From the NCBI GenBank assembly GCA_004369045.1, contig ML213519.1:291060-355059 (forward strand): a DNA stretch of 64,000 bases, given 5' to 3'. Shown one piece after another: positions 1 to 11,252 of the stretch (positions are counted from its first letter, which is position 1; every line of letters begins with the position of its first letter). The translations under genes were made by a program, and so were the position numbers. Source of the stretch: Heliocybe sulcata. Lineage: Eukaryota > Basidiomycota > Agaricomycetes > Gloeophyllales > Gloeophyllaceae. The notes under the pieces are model-generated. The model did no database searches. It was not told the DNA's origin and was given only the letters and a program-made list of their open reading frames with translations.

Positions 1-3000
1 AGGACTAGTCTACCCAAGAAGGAGGCTAAGCGGCAAATGTGAGTAATTAGGATAGGCTGTGTCTCCGAGATAGTTATTCGTGACGCTTGCTAGGATCATC
101 TTCGAGCTTATCAAAGGTGAAATGGCTTATGTCAAGGATCTGGAGAGCTTCGAAACCGTCAGTGCTTCCTTATCAAGTTGCTAACTTTCCTGATCATGTT
201 CTTGTAGATGTACATCAGACCACTGTGTGCTGCGGACCCGCCGATCATTCCACCGCAAAGACTGGAATCGTTCATTCAGGATGTTTTCCACAACTACAAG
301 CAATTGCTGTTCCACCATCGCAAGCTGCTGGAGACCCTGCACGAGATCCAGCGTGAACAACATCCTGTCATTCGTAGCATCGCTGAAGCGATTCTGGATG
401 CCTTCCTGAATTTCCGAGAGGCGTATCTCGAGTATGTGCCAAACTACCCCATAGCTGCCTATCGGATAGACGAAGAGATGGCGAACAATGTATCGTTCAA
501 AGCCTTCGTCGATCAATGTGTTCGCAACCCGGATGCGCACAAGCTTGATATCAAGAGCTTTATCAATCGGCCGATACCTCGGCTCCTGCGTTACGAGCTC
601 CTCTTAAAGAGCATTTTGGACGAAACTCCCCCAGAGCATGAGGACCAAGATGCTATCCCTCAGTTGCTGGAGGTTATCAAGTCCTTGGGCAAGGAGACCG
701 AGCCTGGTGTTGCATCTGCCAAGCAGAAGGTTGAACTTTGGCGCTACAATGCCAACCTGGTCTTCAAGACCGGGGAGCACGTGGTGCGTCCATTGTTGTC
801 TGATTAGTGAGAGTAGATTCTCAGCAAATGATGCAGGACATGGATTTGCTCAACGAAAACCGATCGCTCATACATACCGGTAAACTACTTCGTCAACCTG
901 ACACCGGTCTGGGTCTGGAAGGATGGACCGAGCTATTCGTTCTTTTGTTCGACAACTACCGTGAGTTATTCTGCTTTGTCGTGGTTGCCTGTCTTACGCC
1001 CATTGCAGTTGTCATGACGAAAACCAAGGAGAGAGATGGTGTCACCAGATACAATGTCAATCGAAGGGTGCGTCCCATTCTGCCCATTACGGACGTTCCG
1101 GAAACTCATGATGAGGATAGCCTATTCCTTTGGACTTATTGACGTTGGCCAACTTTACCGACCCTCCCACGCAAAGAGGCACCGGCATCATCGGCTTCAA
1201 TCGCGGTGCTAAGCATGCTGCTGAACCGCCAGTGCCTGCAGCAATGAGCAGTGCGGACTCCGCAACGGATAGCAAGGCCGTTTACCCTCTGACAATACAC
1301 TACAATGGGCGGATGGGGGGCTTGTACACTCTATACGCTGACAGTGCACAGATACGCGCTGAGTGGAAGCAGAAGCTAGAGGAAGCCATTGGGTTGCGCA
1401 AAGTGGTGCAGGAGTCCAACAGGGTCTTCGAAATCGACACGCTTAGTACCGACACTTTCCTCGTTCCGTCTATGCTCGCAGGGCCTAGCAATCCTTCCTG
1501 GAACAATGAAAATACATTCACGGGCAAGGTGACATGTTCTGTGCCGTTCAGTGAGTGCAGCTTTCGTCACGCAGTGTTTCTTGTTGTTCACTATATGGTT
1601 AAGCCACCGCGGACGGTCGTGCTCTTGTAGCCATCGGCTGTGCCGAGGGCGTGTGGATTGGATTCCGACACGACTCAAGATGTGAGTATGACGTAGATGC
1701 GTTAGGGCTTCACTCACCAAATTTTCACAGCAATGCGTCGTGTGCTGCATCTGAAGCAAGTGTCACAATGTGCTATGCTTGAAGACTTCGGCATATTCCT
1801 CGTTTTAGCGGACAGAGTTCGTACATATGCATATTGCAACGTCTGCTTACTCATATGATGTTGCTGCTAGTCTCTGTTCGCATACCATATCGAGGCTCTT
1901 GTGCCTTCGTCTCCTCAAAGTGTGCACACGTCCCAAACACCCCAGAAACTCAGCAAAAATTCAGAGAACGTGCATTTCTTCAGTGTGGGCAACCTCAATG
2001 GGCGGACTCTCGTCGTCTACATGAAGAAGAACAGGGTAATAAATGTTCTTAGAACGAATCCCTTATGACTTATGTCGTCTCCCAGCTTGATAATGTCTTC
2101 CGTGTCCTCGAACCGGTGGTCGACAACATCAATGAACGAAATCGGGCACCGGCTTCTCTGGGTTCACGCTTCGGATTCCGATCTCAACGATCAGAGTGGT
2201 TCCGTGTTTACAGGGTAAGCTTCCTTTCCTCGTGCAATTGGTCCAGCTCTGACTTCTGGCTAGGACTTCTTCCTTCCTTCGGAGACTTTCGACCTGCTCT
2301 TCTTGAAGGCAAAAATCGCCATACTCTGCACGAAGGGTTTCGAGATCATGGATCTGACCGAGTACGTCTTCTAATCCCGTAGTCTGATAGATGAACCTGA
2401 CCATTGTGTAGCTTCCGGAGTGCCACAGTCCCACAACGCGACGATACTCGAATGGAACGGTTAGCTCGCCGATGCGAATCGTGCAAGCCAATAGGCATGT
2501 TCCGATCCAATGAGGATGAGTTCTTATTGTGCTACGACGGCGAGCCCATCTTTGTCTGTGGGGTGCCACCATGTACTGACGTCGCCATGCAGAATTTGGT
2601 CTTTACGTCAATAGGCATGGCGACCCCTCGCGGTCCATCATGACTGTAGAGTGGGAAGGGACCGCAGAAAAGGCGGCTTGGCACCCTCCATACGTCCTCC
2701 TTTTCGATACTCGCTTCATTGAGATCCGGCACGTTGAGACTGGCCGGCTCGCCCAAATCATCCCCGGGAACGACGTACGGTGTATTTGGGATGGCCGTGG
2801 CTCCAGCAGCAACATGAACCTCACCACGCCTGGCCCTGACGGTTGGACGGAGAATGGTGTGAACCAGGAAGCTCGGGTACACGGCGTAATGAACGCTCCC
2901 GAGGCTCCAAAGTCAAGCGGAATGGGTCCACAACGGGGTAGCAGAGCTATTGCACAACATGTCTTCGAGCTTGTTCCGACCGTGCCGCTCTACCTGCCTG

Positions 3001-3116
3001 GAAGCTTGCACTCACCTAGCAATTCGGCCTATTTCCCTCCTTCAAACGGGCCTGCATCGAACTCGCCTCCGCATAGTCCACGAATGGGGCCGGTCAATGG
3101 TCGATGGGGAATGTGA
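1..3116 (+). CDS. ROM2: Rho1 guanine nucleotide exchange factor, ROM2-like (5' partial)
   Basis: This is the C-terminal part of a Rho-type GEF that would load GTP on Rho1 in the cell-wall integrity pathway at the plasma membrane. The reading enters at the left edge inside the DH (RhoGEF) domain. It runs through a long exon at about 208-800 with the DH core (FINRPIPRLLRYELLLKSIL), then a PH domain (about 840-1550, ending near EWKQKLEEAIGLRKVVQESN). A CNH domain follows (about 1630-2800; GCAEGVWIGFRHDS, LHLKQVSQCAMLEDFGIFLV, FIEIRHVETGRLAQIIPGND). The tail is Ser/Pro-rich and stops at 3114-3116. DH-PH-CNH is the established architecture of fungal Rom1/Rom2. At least eight introns are needed. 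One, at 2540-2592, fits only with a GC donor, joining CYDE to FGLYVNRHGD. The N-terminus, including any DEP domain, lies outside the window. Confidence 0.93.
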
Positions 3117-3503
3117 TAACGGTGTCGAGTCCCGCCTGCTTAAGGTCGGTTAGTCACGGTTTTGGCCCTCTGTGCATCTTCGAATTCTTAGGGGGATGGG
3201 CACATTTGGAGGTGGGACTTTCGTTCACTTGTTGTATCGCGTAAATTGTCTGTTCTGATGTTTGCATAGTACACTTTGTCGATACTTGTACAGCTCTGCT
3301 TTCGCTCTCTATCTGGCACTCTCTATCTTATGAAGTTTAGATTCCGTTGTCGTATCCCAGCCACAAGTTCGATTCGATGTCAATCACTTCACTACTCAAC
3401 ACAATGAGTCTTGGCTCGGCTCTGTGACGTTCTCACGCAAAACTTCTTCCAGCTCAAATTCGAGACCGTCTCTTGGGTCGTCCTTCTGATTATCCCAGGT
3501 GAC
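3117..3503. other. Intergenic: ROM2 3' flank and SRPK promoter region
   Basis: About 390 bases between two plus-strand genes. It should hold the ROM2 3' UTR and the kinase promoter. The second half is pyrimidine-rich, as fungal 5' regions often are. I see no clear TATA box and no other gene. Confidence 0.5.
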
Positions 3504-5017
3504 ATGTCTCGCATTCGCACCGCTCTCAAGTCTCTCTTCTCTAGATCTTCAACTACTCAGATCAACGAGTTGGAAGCAGCATCTCTTCTTTGGCCCGAGG
3601 AACCCCTGGACCGGTCCACCGCTGAGCGTGGCGGGTATTACGCCGCCACGCCAGGCGAGGTTCTTAACTCTCGGTACAGCGTCCTTAGAAAGCTCGGCTG
3701 GGGACAACATTCAAACGTCTGGCTGGCTCGTGACAATAGGTAATGTGATTCCAGATGCATCCATGGCACCCAGGCGAATAATATTGTTAATAGTGAGGGA
3801 AGACACGTGGCGCTCAAAATCTTGTCGGCCCACGCGACGTCTGTTCAAGGAAAGGTATCCCATGAGCTTGAACTTCTGAAGGAGATTCGGTCAGCACGCC
3901 TGAATTCCAGACACGAAGGTGGCTCTCGTGTCCTGCAGTTTCACGATGATTTCTCGTTTGAGAGCCATCATGGTCGCCATTTATGCCTTGTGACTGAAGT
4001 CCTGGGCCCGACTCTGGACTCCGTCAAACGGATATTCAAGAATAATCAGATCCCCTTGCCTATGGTCAAGGACATAACTCGGCAGATGCTCTCGGGGCTG
4101 GACTTCTTGCATGATGACTGCGGCATCATACACACAGGTCAGGACGTCTAATCTGGAACGTTCGTGCTTGTTCACCTCACGGTTATTTAGATATCAAGCC
4201 AGATAATATTAGTGTAGCGATAGAGGACGTGGAAGCAGCACTGGCTCAAGAGCCTCAGCGCGAGCTCCATGCAGAGCCCGACTTACAGAAATTTCCCATT
4301 AAGCCCGTGCTTTCGCAGAGGATACTAATATCATCTGGGCAAATATTGCCGCCTCGCGAAATACGACTTAAATTGACCGACTTCGGTACGGGTGGGTGAC
4401 GGTGCTTCCTTACAATCCGTAATATCACTCAGTGTGTTTCTCAGCCGCCAGGAGGGACGGATTCCACGCACCTATCATCCAACCGTATGCCCTGAGAGCG
4501 CCTGAGGTCATTTTGGGCTGTGAATGGGACACTAGCGCTGATATCTGGAATCTGGGCTGTCTGGTGAGGACTATTCCTGGTGATGCTCAACTCCTCCGGT
4601 GATCTGTCCCAAAGGTCTTCGAATTTTTGACAGGTCGTTGGCTCTTCGTCCCCCGCGCAGGGGATACATGGACAGCCGAAGACTACCACCTGGCCGCTAT
4701 GCCAAAAGTAGCCGGAGAGCCATTTGCTATAGACTTCTTGAGGCGCGGCCAGCATTTTCATAAATACTTTAGCGATGAAGGTAAGAAAACACAGGCTGCC
4801 CATATCGATAAGCCTGACTTAATGGTATATATTGCCAGGTCATCCGCGCATACGCACGGATCACCGCGACCTTTATCATGCCTTGTGCAATTATCAGGTG
4901 CTCGGGGAGGATGAGCTTCAGGCTACCGTGGCGTTTCTGAGGCTGATGTTGCAGCTTGACCCTTCCAACCGCGCAACGGCCAGGCAGTTGCTGCAGCACG
5001 AATGGATCGCTTCGTGA
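3504..5017 (+). CDS. SRPK-like serine/threonine protein kinase
   Basis: A complete kinase of the SR-protein-kinase type; family members phosphorylate Arg/Ser-rich splicing or mRNA-export proteins. ATG 3504 opens MSRIRTALKSLFSRSSTTQI. Exon 1 is 3504-3739, exon 2 is 3794-4137 and exon 3 starts at 4191; further introns lie near 4390-4441, 4565-4616 and 4782-4839. Visible motifs are the Gly-rich loop LGWGQHSNVWLARD, the VAIK-type HVALKIL, the catalytic loop split by an intron (GIIHT|DIKPDNI), DFG as LTDFGTG, and the SRPK-type APE segment IIQPYALRAPEVILG. There is also the lobe signature WNLGCLVFEFLTGRWLF and an end at LLQHEWIAS. The HTDIKPDN form, in place of HRDLKPEN, is characteristic of SRPKs. 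The spacer between kinase halves is short (about 55 residues near 4215-4370), as in the many small SRPK-like kinases of agaricomycetes, so a one-to-one match with yeast Sky1 is not claimed. It lies about 390 bp downstream of ROM2 on the same strand. Confidence 0.92.
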
Positions 5018-5460
5018 GCCACCTGCGATGCCACCATGTGCGCATTTCATTGTTTTATGACTTCCCCACTCAATCTCTAAATTGTGAAACACCATTCCGA
5101 CCGAGGATACCCGAGGCGCGTCTCCGAATCCAGCCCAGCTCATTGACGTCATGTGACCGGACGCGTCTTTCGAAGTTCGTCGCCTGTCACCCCGGTGGCT
5201 AACACCCTTCACTATCACCCGACCCGGACTTCGGAGGTGTCACCGGCAGCGTATATAAACCATCGCCCGTCGTCCTTCGTTCCTCCCCCCTCTCTTCCCC
5301 CTCCATCCTTCCCGTCGTTTTCACCTTGCTTTGTCGAGTCCTGGTGACTCTTGCTTTCGTATTGCTTTCAATCCACACATTACTATTATATCTTATTCTG
5401 CGACAGGCTCGCCTCACGCCCTTTTTCTTTCTCTCGCATACACTCACTTGCGACTCCATC
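5018..5460. promoter_or_regulatory. Promoter region of the Asp-His repeat gene, TATA box at 5252
   Basis: A clear TATATAAA lies at 5252-5259. A strongly pyrimidine-rich stretch follows (about 5278-5330), then the ATG at 5461. This TATA plus CT-rich arrangement is typical of strongly expressed fungal genes. The SRPK terminator region must occupy the first part. Confidence 0.6.
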
Positions 5461-8151
5461 ATGGTTGTTCTCACTTTGCGCTTCACAGCCCTTCTCGCCC
5501 TTTCTTCCTTGGCCCTTACGTCCGCGCCTCTGACGTTTGCTGCGCCGACCTCCGAGACCTCTCACTCGGTAGCGAAGCGCCCGCAGACACCCTCTACTAG
5601 AATACAGATACCTTTGCCTCCCAGTCACCCAGCTCACACTTCCGGTGCGACCACGCGTAAGACGTCCAGCGACGCTGCGAAGTCCGGAGGCAAGGCAAAG
5701 AGCGGCTCTACTCACGAGGATAGGAAGGCGAAGGGGAAGGGAAAGAAAGGAGGCAAAGGCAAGGTTAGTCTCCGCTCAGCTTCGAATACTACCTACCTTC
5801 ACTGATGTACCAACGCCTCGATGTTCAGCGCGCTGTCCATCTGGCGTCTGCTGCGAGCTTCGATCCGCTTGACCCCCTTTTGCGCATGGGTGACTTATTC
5901 ATCAAGCGCTCTGCGCCGACGGACGGGACGGATGGGCCGATACGGTCTTCCAGATTCTTTGTCAACCACCAGATGCAACAGCGGGACCCCCACCGTGCGC
6001 CTTACTTCCACTATGATACTGGCTCAGAAGGCACCGTCGTGAAGGGTACTGGGGCGTTTGCTCGACGTGAGGCGGATCATGACCACGACCATGATCACGA
6101 CCACGACCACGACCACGACCATGACCATGATCACGACCACGACCACAAGCGATTCATTGCGGTTAAGGGGAGAGGAGAGCACGTCCATACCCATGGGGGC
6201 TCGGATGAGGTGGTCGTAGAAGGCAAGGACGACCATGTTCATGTGCATCGCAGGGTGCCTCGCGACCACGACCATGACCATGACCATGACCACGACCACG
6301 ACCACGACCACGATCATGATCACGACCACAAGAGGGAGATTGTGATCGATGGAAAGGATGAGCACTCACACATCCATGCTCACGGGGAGAAGGTTGTAGT
6401 CAAGGGCGATGACGATCATGTCCACATCCATCGTCGGTCTGTCTTGCTCTCTAACTCTCAAGGTCACAACTACCTTGTCGATGCACACCGTGCTGACAAT
6501 GGTTTGAATCTCGCCATGGGCGTCGGACTGGAGACGGCCGGTGGGCACTTGAGGAGAGACGATCTCTTGGGCATCAACCTTGGTATGGCTGGAGTTCCGG
6601 GAACAGTTGACATCGTCGTGGGTGCTCTCCTGTGTCGTCTAACTTGTGGCAGGCTGCTGACGATTCATACGATAGGGCACGTCCGCAGTCCCACCCTACA
6701 GTTCCAAGATAGCGTCCTTGGTTTTGGCAACTATGGATCCCGATGGTAACTACGGGACCTACGACGCCTCGAACTCGACAAGTGCAGAAGGAACGTCTGG
6801 GAGTGCCAATGGAACTAGTTTCGTCCTGAATGTTTCCGATACGAAGCAGACCAGAATGTTTTTGGTCCCAGTCGACGACTCTGGTGTCTCTGGTGTCTCT
6901 GCTACCGATGCCTCGGACCCAACTGTTGCGACTTCCACAGATCCGTCTACGTTTTCCACTAGCTCGTCTTGGACGACAGCCTCGTCTTCAACTTCGGCCT
7001 CGTCGGCCTTGCCCACTATATCGCCGCTCTCGATGGATGCCGCATCTGGTGACACCCTGGTAACGCTCCGCCTTCCAGTCTTCAACCAGCAGACGGCTGC
7101 GGTGGAGAATTACTGTGCGACCTTCGATCCTGACCCTGTCAAGCCTGTCGTCATGAGCGTTGAGGGGTGCATGAACGGAGGTATGTCTCACTCCCGCATC
7201 TCCGATATTCTGGACAAGAATCTTGACGCTTCTCCTCTTGTAGGTACTGCGCCCGGAAAGTCTCAGTTGTTCGCGTACAACAAGTCGACGGGTGTTGTAC
7301 GACCTATGTGGTTCGCCGATCAACCTGACGGGATGTCTCCTGACCCGGAAGATCCTTCCACGACGACTGTGACCTCTACATCCACTGTCGCCTCGGCTAC
7401 TCCCACCTCCATAGGCACTGTGGCTGCTGCTGGCATGCCTCTCTTCGATGACAATGCCCCTTGGGACAACTCCGGGGACGATGACAGCAAGGACGGAAGT
7501 GAGGATGCCTCGGTGGATCCAGGTACGCCTGACGACGCCGATGTCGCCAGTGTCACGTCCTTGGCATCCCAAGGCGCTGGTGGTCCCATCAATGAAGAGC
7601 AATACTCTGGCGATGATACCAGACCTGGGTATTCGTACGCAGTGCAGGGCGACGATGCGAGCAGTGGAAACGGTAGTGGACCCGCGCAGCCGATGAACGT
7701 GACGTTGGTCTTTACTCCTGAGATGCCTGTTGCGGTCGGTGGATCGGATGCGGCGACGACCGCGCCAGATGGGCCAAGTGCAACCTCAACAGACAGTTCC
7801 AGCACTACGGCTACCGCATCTGCTCAGGATGTTCTGCCAACTTCCTCGAGCACCGATCCGGCCACTAGCACTACCGACTCTGCCGCCACTACTGCTACGG
7901 TCGAAGACGTTGCCTCACCGACCTCCAGCACCGACTCTTCCACGTTGACGACCTCTTCGGCTGACGATTCGTCATCTCTCTCCGCTTCGACGGGCGCCTC
8001 AAGTACTTCCTTGGCAACGCCCTCTCTCGAAGTGCAGGTTGTCGCGGCTACTCCCACTCCCACTATGACTGATAGCGCGACCTCATCGTCGATGACTCCC
8101 GTCAGTACTGAGCCTTACGAGTGGATGTTCACACCTAGTGCGGGTCTTTGA
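5461..8151 (+). CDS. Predicted secreted protein with two (Asp-His)n tracts and Ser/Thr-rich tail
   Basis: I do not recognise a named family. ATG 5461 opens a hydrophobic signal peptide (residues 1-30, VVLTLRFTALLALSSLALTS, then Ala-Ala-Pro). A Lys/Gly-rich basic stretch follows (about residues 75-101). Exon 1 is 5461-5763 and exon 2 starts at 5829. Two pure Asp-His tracts, 12 repeats (6075-6146) and 11 repeats (6264-6329), are each followed by a similar module: KR, a short beta-like stretch, then HVHTHGG or HSHIHAHG, then DDHVHVHRR or DDHVHIHRR. The second half (about 6740-8151) is rich in Ser, Thr, Asp and Ala with no membrane anchor, like an O-glycosylated wall protein. Likely introns are near 6618-6675 and at 7181-7243 (GTATGT...TAG, 63 nt, in frame and stop-free). 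His/Asp arrays suggest extracellular divalent-metal binding; that is inference. The frame change near 6620-6690 is the least certain junction. Confidence 0.8.
6075..6146 (+). repeat. Asp-His hexanucleotide tract 1 (12 units)
   Basis: Twelve consecutive GAY-CAY codon pairs encode (DH)12. Codons alternate irregularly between GAC/GAT and CAC/CAT, so the dipeptide is conserved more strictly than the DNA hexamer. Confidence 0.95.
6264..6329 (+). repeat. Asp-His hexanucleotide tract 2 (11 units)
   Basis: Eleven consecutive GAY-CAY codon pairs encode (DH)11, 117 bases after tract 1. Both tracts end in Lys and are followed by related metal-ligand-rich sequence, so this is a duplicated module rather than a lone microsatellite. 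Confidence 0.95.
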
Positions 8152-8342
8152 TTGTGAGAGAAGAGGGGACATGAGCTTTATTTATTTTCTCCCAGTAGCC
8201 GTAGTGTAGATTTGTATTATCGGATTTGTACAGCGTATATCTAGTGTATAATATTAGCAGACGTAGGCTTATGTATAACTGAACAAGGGCGTGCTAGTCG
8301 TGCAGCAAGTATGGTATATGCAGACTCGCTGGACGAGATGTG

Positions 8343-8800
8343 TCAGATTTCTGTTTCTCCGCTCGTGTGAGATGCCAAGGATGCAAGAAAGCATTCGGCC
8401 AATCGGCCAAAATCTATCCTGTGGACAGCTGCGGAGACGTATAACTCGTCTTCCCATATACCGCCTCCTTCGTCTGTAGCTCCGTCTTCCGTGAAATCAT
8501 ATTTCAGTCGGTCATCGAGCACTTCGGCGAGCACTCGACGGGATGAAAAAATGAAGACGATCGCTTGGTCGGTAGCTCGCGCCAAATCTTGATGCTTCTT
8601 CTACGCGCCCTTTGATCTTGTCAGAAGAGTATTCAAGCGTTAGGTACGACGAGAGCAAAGAAAAGAAAAAGGCATGGTTGCTTAGAGAACGGACAGTGGA
8701 GGAACGTCTATAAGGATGATATTTCGCGCTCCGTCCTTGACATACAGGCCGTGAACTGTGTCTAGGAGAGATTGCACCGGGGGCTCGAGATTGTCGTTCT
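8343..8800 (-). pseudogene. Decayed C-terminal fragment of an SGNH/CE16-type esterase
   Basis: Read on the minus strand, about 8800-8695 encodes LLDTVHGLYVKDGARNIILI followed by DVPPLSVL. The stretch 8585-8343 encodes an FIFSS segment, LAEVLDD, and then EGGGIWEDELYVSAAVHRID up to a stop. This order (G-ARN-hhhhDVPP, then FSS, then LDD, then GGGIW-D-LH-type) matches my memory of the C-terminal third of basidiomycete SGNH hydrolases of the CE16 acetylesterase type. The His expected in the D-x-x-H block reads DELY here. The two parts are not in one frame without a frameshift or an odd intron. No GDS or GxND block is visible upstream as far as 9400. I therefore call it a truncated, decayed host gene. 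A very divergent live gene is less likely. Confidence 0.6.
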
Positions 8801-9762
8801 CTGTTCTTCCGCAGCCGTCGATTCTGAGCAAAGGACTGGCGTGATGTCACTTCTGACTAACTCAAGCGAGAAGGAAATTAACAACATACTGTACGTTGGT
8901 TCGTCTGCATTTAGACGGTAGCATCGGCTGTTAGGGCACATTGTAAAGCACCGTAGGATTTCTCTTGAGAGTCTTTCCCCGCTGTTCAGTCGCAGGATGC
9001 AAAGTTGTGAACCGAGACTGAAATGTTAACCCATATCGTCCAGGCAAAGCGTATCACGCCAATGTGGCTGAAGCTACTGAGCTATTGAGTCCGATTCAAA
9101 CTCAGTATGGCTCTCGTATCTCAAGAACTACTGCACGCTCCTGCATGCTCTTCATCCGCGTTTCCTCATGTAGTAGTCCCGCGAAATCGGCCTATGCAAC
9201 TCAACGGAATGGCTAGTAGGACGTAAGAAGGCGCGTAACGTCACTAACGAAAGAACCCGCCTCGGCCACCAACAAATCAAAGGTATTCGGCTGTTTCCGT
9301 ACGGTAAGAATACAAATACACTCTACCGAGGAGCCCGATATTTACCGTGTCTCTTTAGATTCTCAATTCTACGCGACTGCAGAGTACAATGGCTCGCACT
9401 GCTGGCGACCTTATGAGAGATCTGCTCCGACTCAGCGGCTCCAGAACTTCGTCGTCGTTTGTGGGTCCGCCTTTCTGCTCCATATGGCTGCGTTTCGTTC
9501 GAATTACTGGACCTCCTAATAAGGTCTCGGATTAATCTCCAGCGTCGCGACGGTAAGGAAACGGTCCTCGCTAGGGAGCATGAACGTGCCTGAATACAAG
9601 ATATCCTTGTCCGCTGTTAGGATGTTTTATGGCCTCTCCTTCTAGCTGCCATGCTGACTCTGAATGGGTATAAAACGGTCGTATTGCATCCATTAATGTC
9701 TAAGAAACACAGATTGCTTCGTATCGTCTCATCTCTGCGGAACCGCCTGCGTCGACTCGAAT
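8801..9762. other. Intergenic: flank of the esterase fragment and promoter of duplicate A
   Basis: From about 9325 onward this sequence is repeated upstream of the second copy (from about 11515). The shared part includes the motifs GAGGAGCCCGAT, TTTAGATTCTCAATTCT and GTGGGTCCGCCTTTCT, and a TATAAAA box at 9669. The part from 8801 to 9325 shows no gene. Confidence 0.6.
9669..9675 (+). promoter_or_regulatory. TATA box of duplicate A
   Basis: TATAAAA in the context GGGTATAAAACGGTCGTATT, 94 bases upstream of the ATG. The same context precedes duplicate B at 11863, so it was carried along in the duplication. Confidence 0.65.
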
Positions 9763-11252
9763 ATGGACACAGTTACAGCAGTAGTTTTCCAGGTTTGTGG
9801 ACTACATCTATTTAGTGCTTGCTATCAGTGCTCTGATACTCCGCTTGTTTCCAGACATTGTTCAAAGCTGCTTTGGGCGGGACCGTTGAAGACCTATCGA
9901 AATTCACGGATTTCGTGGAAAAGCGTGAGCTCAACGAGTCACAGTTTGACCTACTTCCCGAAGTCCTCCTTTTCCACTTCGCCAACCAGGCGACACCACC
10001 GAAGTTCGAAGAGGATCTAGTAGTGATGCAGTGTGCGGGCCGCATCATCGAGAAGTATTCCAGCATGGTATGCTTCGGCTTTGATCCTCTACCCGGTCTT
10101 CTCAGGCTGTGGTCAGACTCAGCCTGGCCCTTCATGCTGGAAGCCATCAAGCCAGCCATGGTGGACCCTTCCAGCCGATCGATATCTGATGACCTCAGAA
10201 ACAACATGTTCAGGGCTTTCACTCGCTGCTTGTTCTATTTCTCGTGTGGGAACACGACCTTTGTGTTCAACACCAAGGACGTCGTTCGATACTTGATCAC
10301 TATATGGCTGGAGGAGATGCGATGGCTGGAGTATCAGAAGATGGAGGCGGGATGCAACGCAACGCTTCTTCTGCACAACTTCCTTGAGGCAGCTCTGCAC
10401 TCGAACAAGTTGGAAGTATGCGACACTATCCTAGGACCAGCCGCACTCTTCGCCTCGGAGATAGCCAGGGAAGTGACGCAGTATCTGGGAGGCTGCGCCC
10501 CGGACTATTATCACTTTGTATCGGTCTTCTGCAATCTATCACTCATGGCCCGACTTTGGCAGCATAGTCAAATCCTACACAATGCTTTCCTGGCCGAGAA
10601 CCTGTCATTCGCCGCGACAAATGCGCTCTGTATTCTAGGAGCGACAGTTGCAGAGAATGACAACGGTCCTTTCAAGGCACAGGACGTCATCGAGAGAGCC
10701 CTCCGCATGCTTTATTCTACGATCTCCCAATCTGCCACCGAAGGCTTCCTAGTGCAAGCCCTGCAGGCTGGGCTATTTGAAGGGCTCGTAAACGGCCACA
10801 TTTGCTGGCTCCCGCTTATACGCGAGGACCGCCGGGAAGTCTACTACAGGTTCTTTGAGGACGTCTTCTTCAAGAGCGCCGAGATCCCCTCGGTGGTTTA
10901 CGCCCTGTGGCAGCGCAGGACGTTCCGCAAAATGGCCATGAACGATGAAGGCGCCCCTGGCTGGAATAGGGATTTACGGATGCAACAGGCGTGGATGAGC
11001 TTGGAGGATCGTGCAAAGTCCAGTCTGCAGCGCCATGCTGATATCCTGCCAGACTCGTTTGAGCCGCTGCATACGACCGCGCAGCAAAACGGGAAGGTAC
11101 GTCGCATCCCCGTCGAAGCCAGAGCGATCATGCTGAATTCATCTGCCCAGCACTCCGAAAACTGTGCTTGTAACCTGTGTCTGCACGCCGCACTTGCAGG
11201 GACCATCCAAGCACCAGTGGAGATGCCTCTGACGCCTTTGTCTTGCGCATAG
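9763..11252 (+). CDS. Unrecognised protein, tandem duplicate A
   Basis: Function unknown. Exon 1 (9763-9792, MDTVTAVVFQ) is joined in phase 0 to exon 2 (9855-11252) by a 62-nt intron. The product has about 475 residues, looks mostly alpha-helical, and has no signal peptide or membrane segment. Conspicuous motifs are LRLWSDSAWPFMLEAIKPAM, AALFASEIARE, SQSATEGFLVQALQAGLFEG, EIPSVVYALWQRRTFRKMAM and a C-terminal Cys cluster (CACNLCLHA). The Trp/Leu-rich helical pattern recalls the armadillo-like regions of the large basidiomycete MYND-finger families, but I see no MYND finger. Duplicate B follows about 700 bp downstream with the same exon structure. The short first exon and both splice sites are conserved between the copies, which supports this start. 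Confidence 0.8.

Noticed and set aside
6024-6365. Long Val-rich open frame on the minus strand opposite the Asp-His tracts
   Set aside because: It is a shadow of the GAY-CAY repeats; the plus strand has signal peptide, splice sites and promoter.
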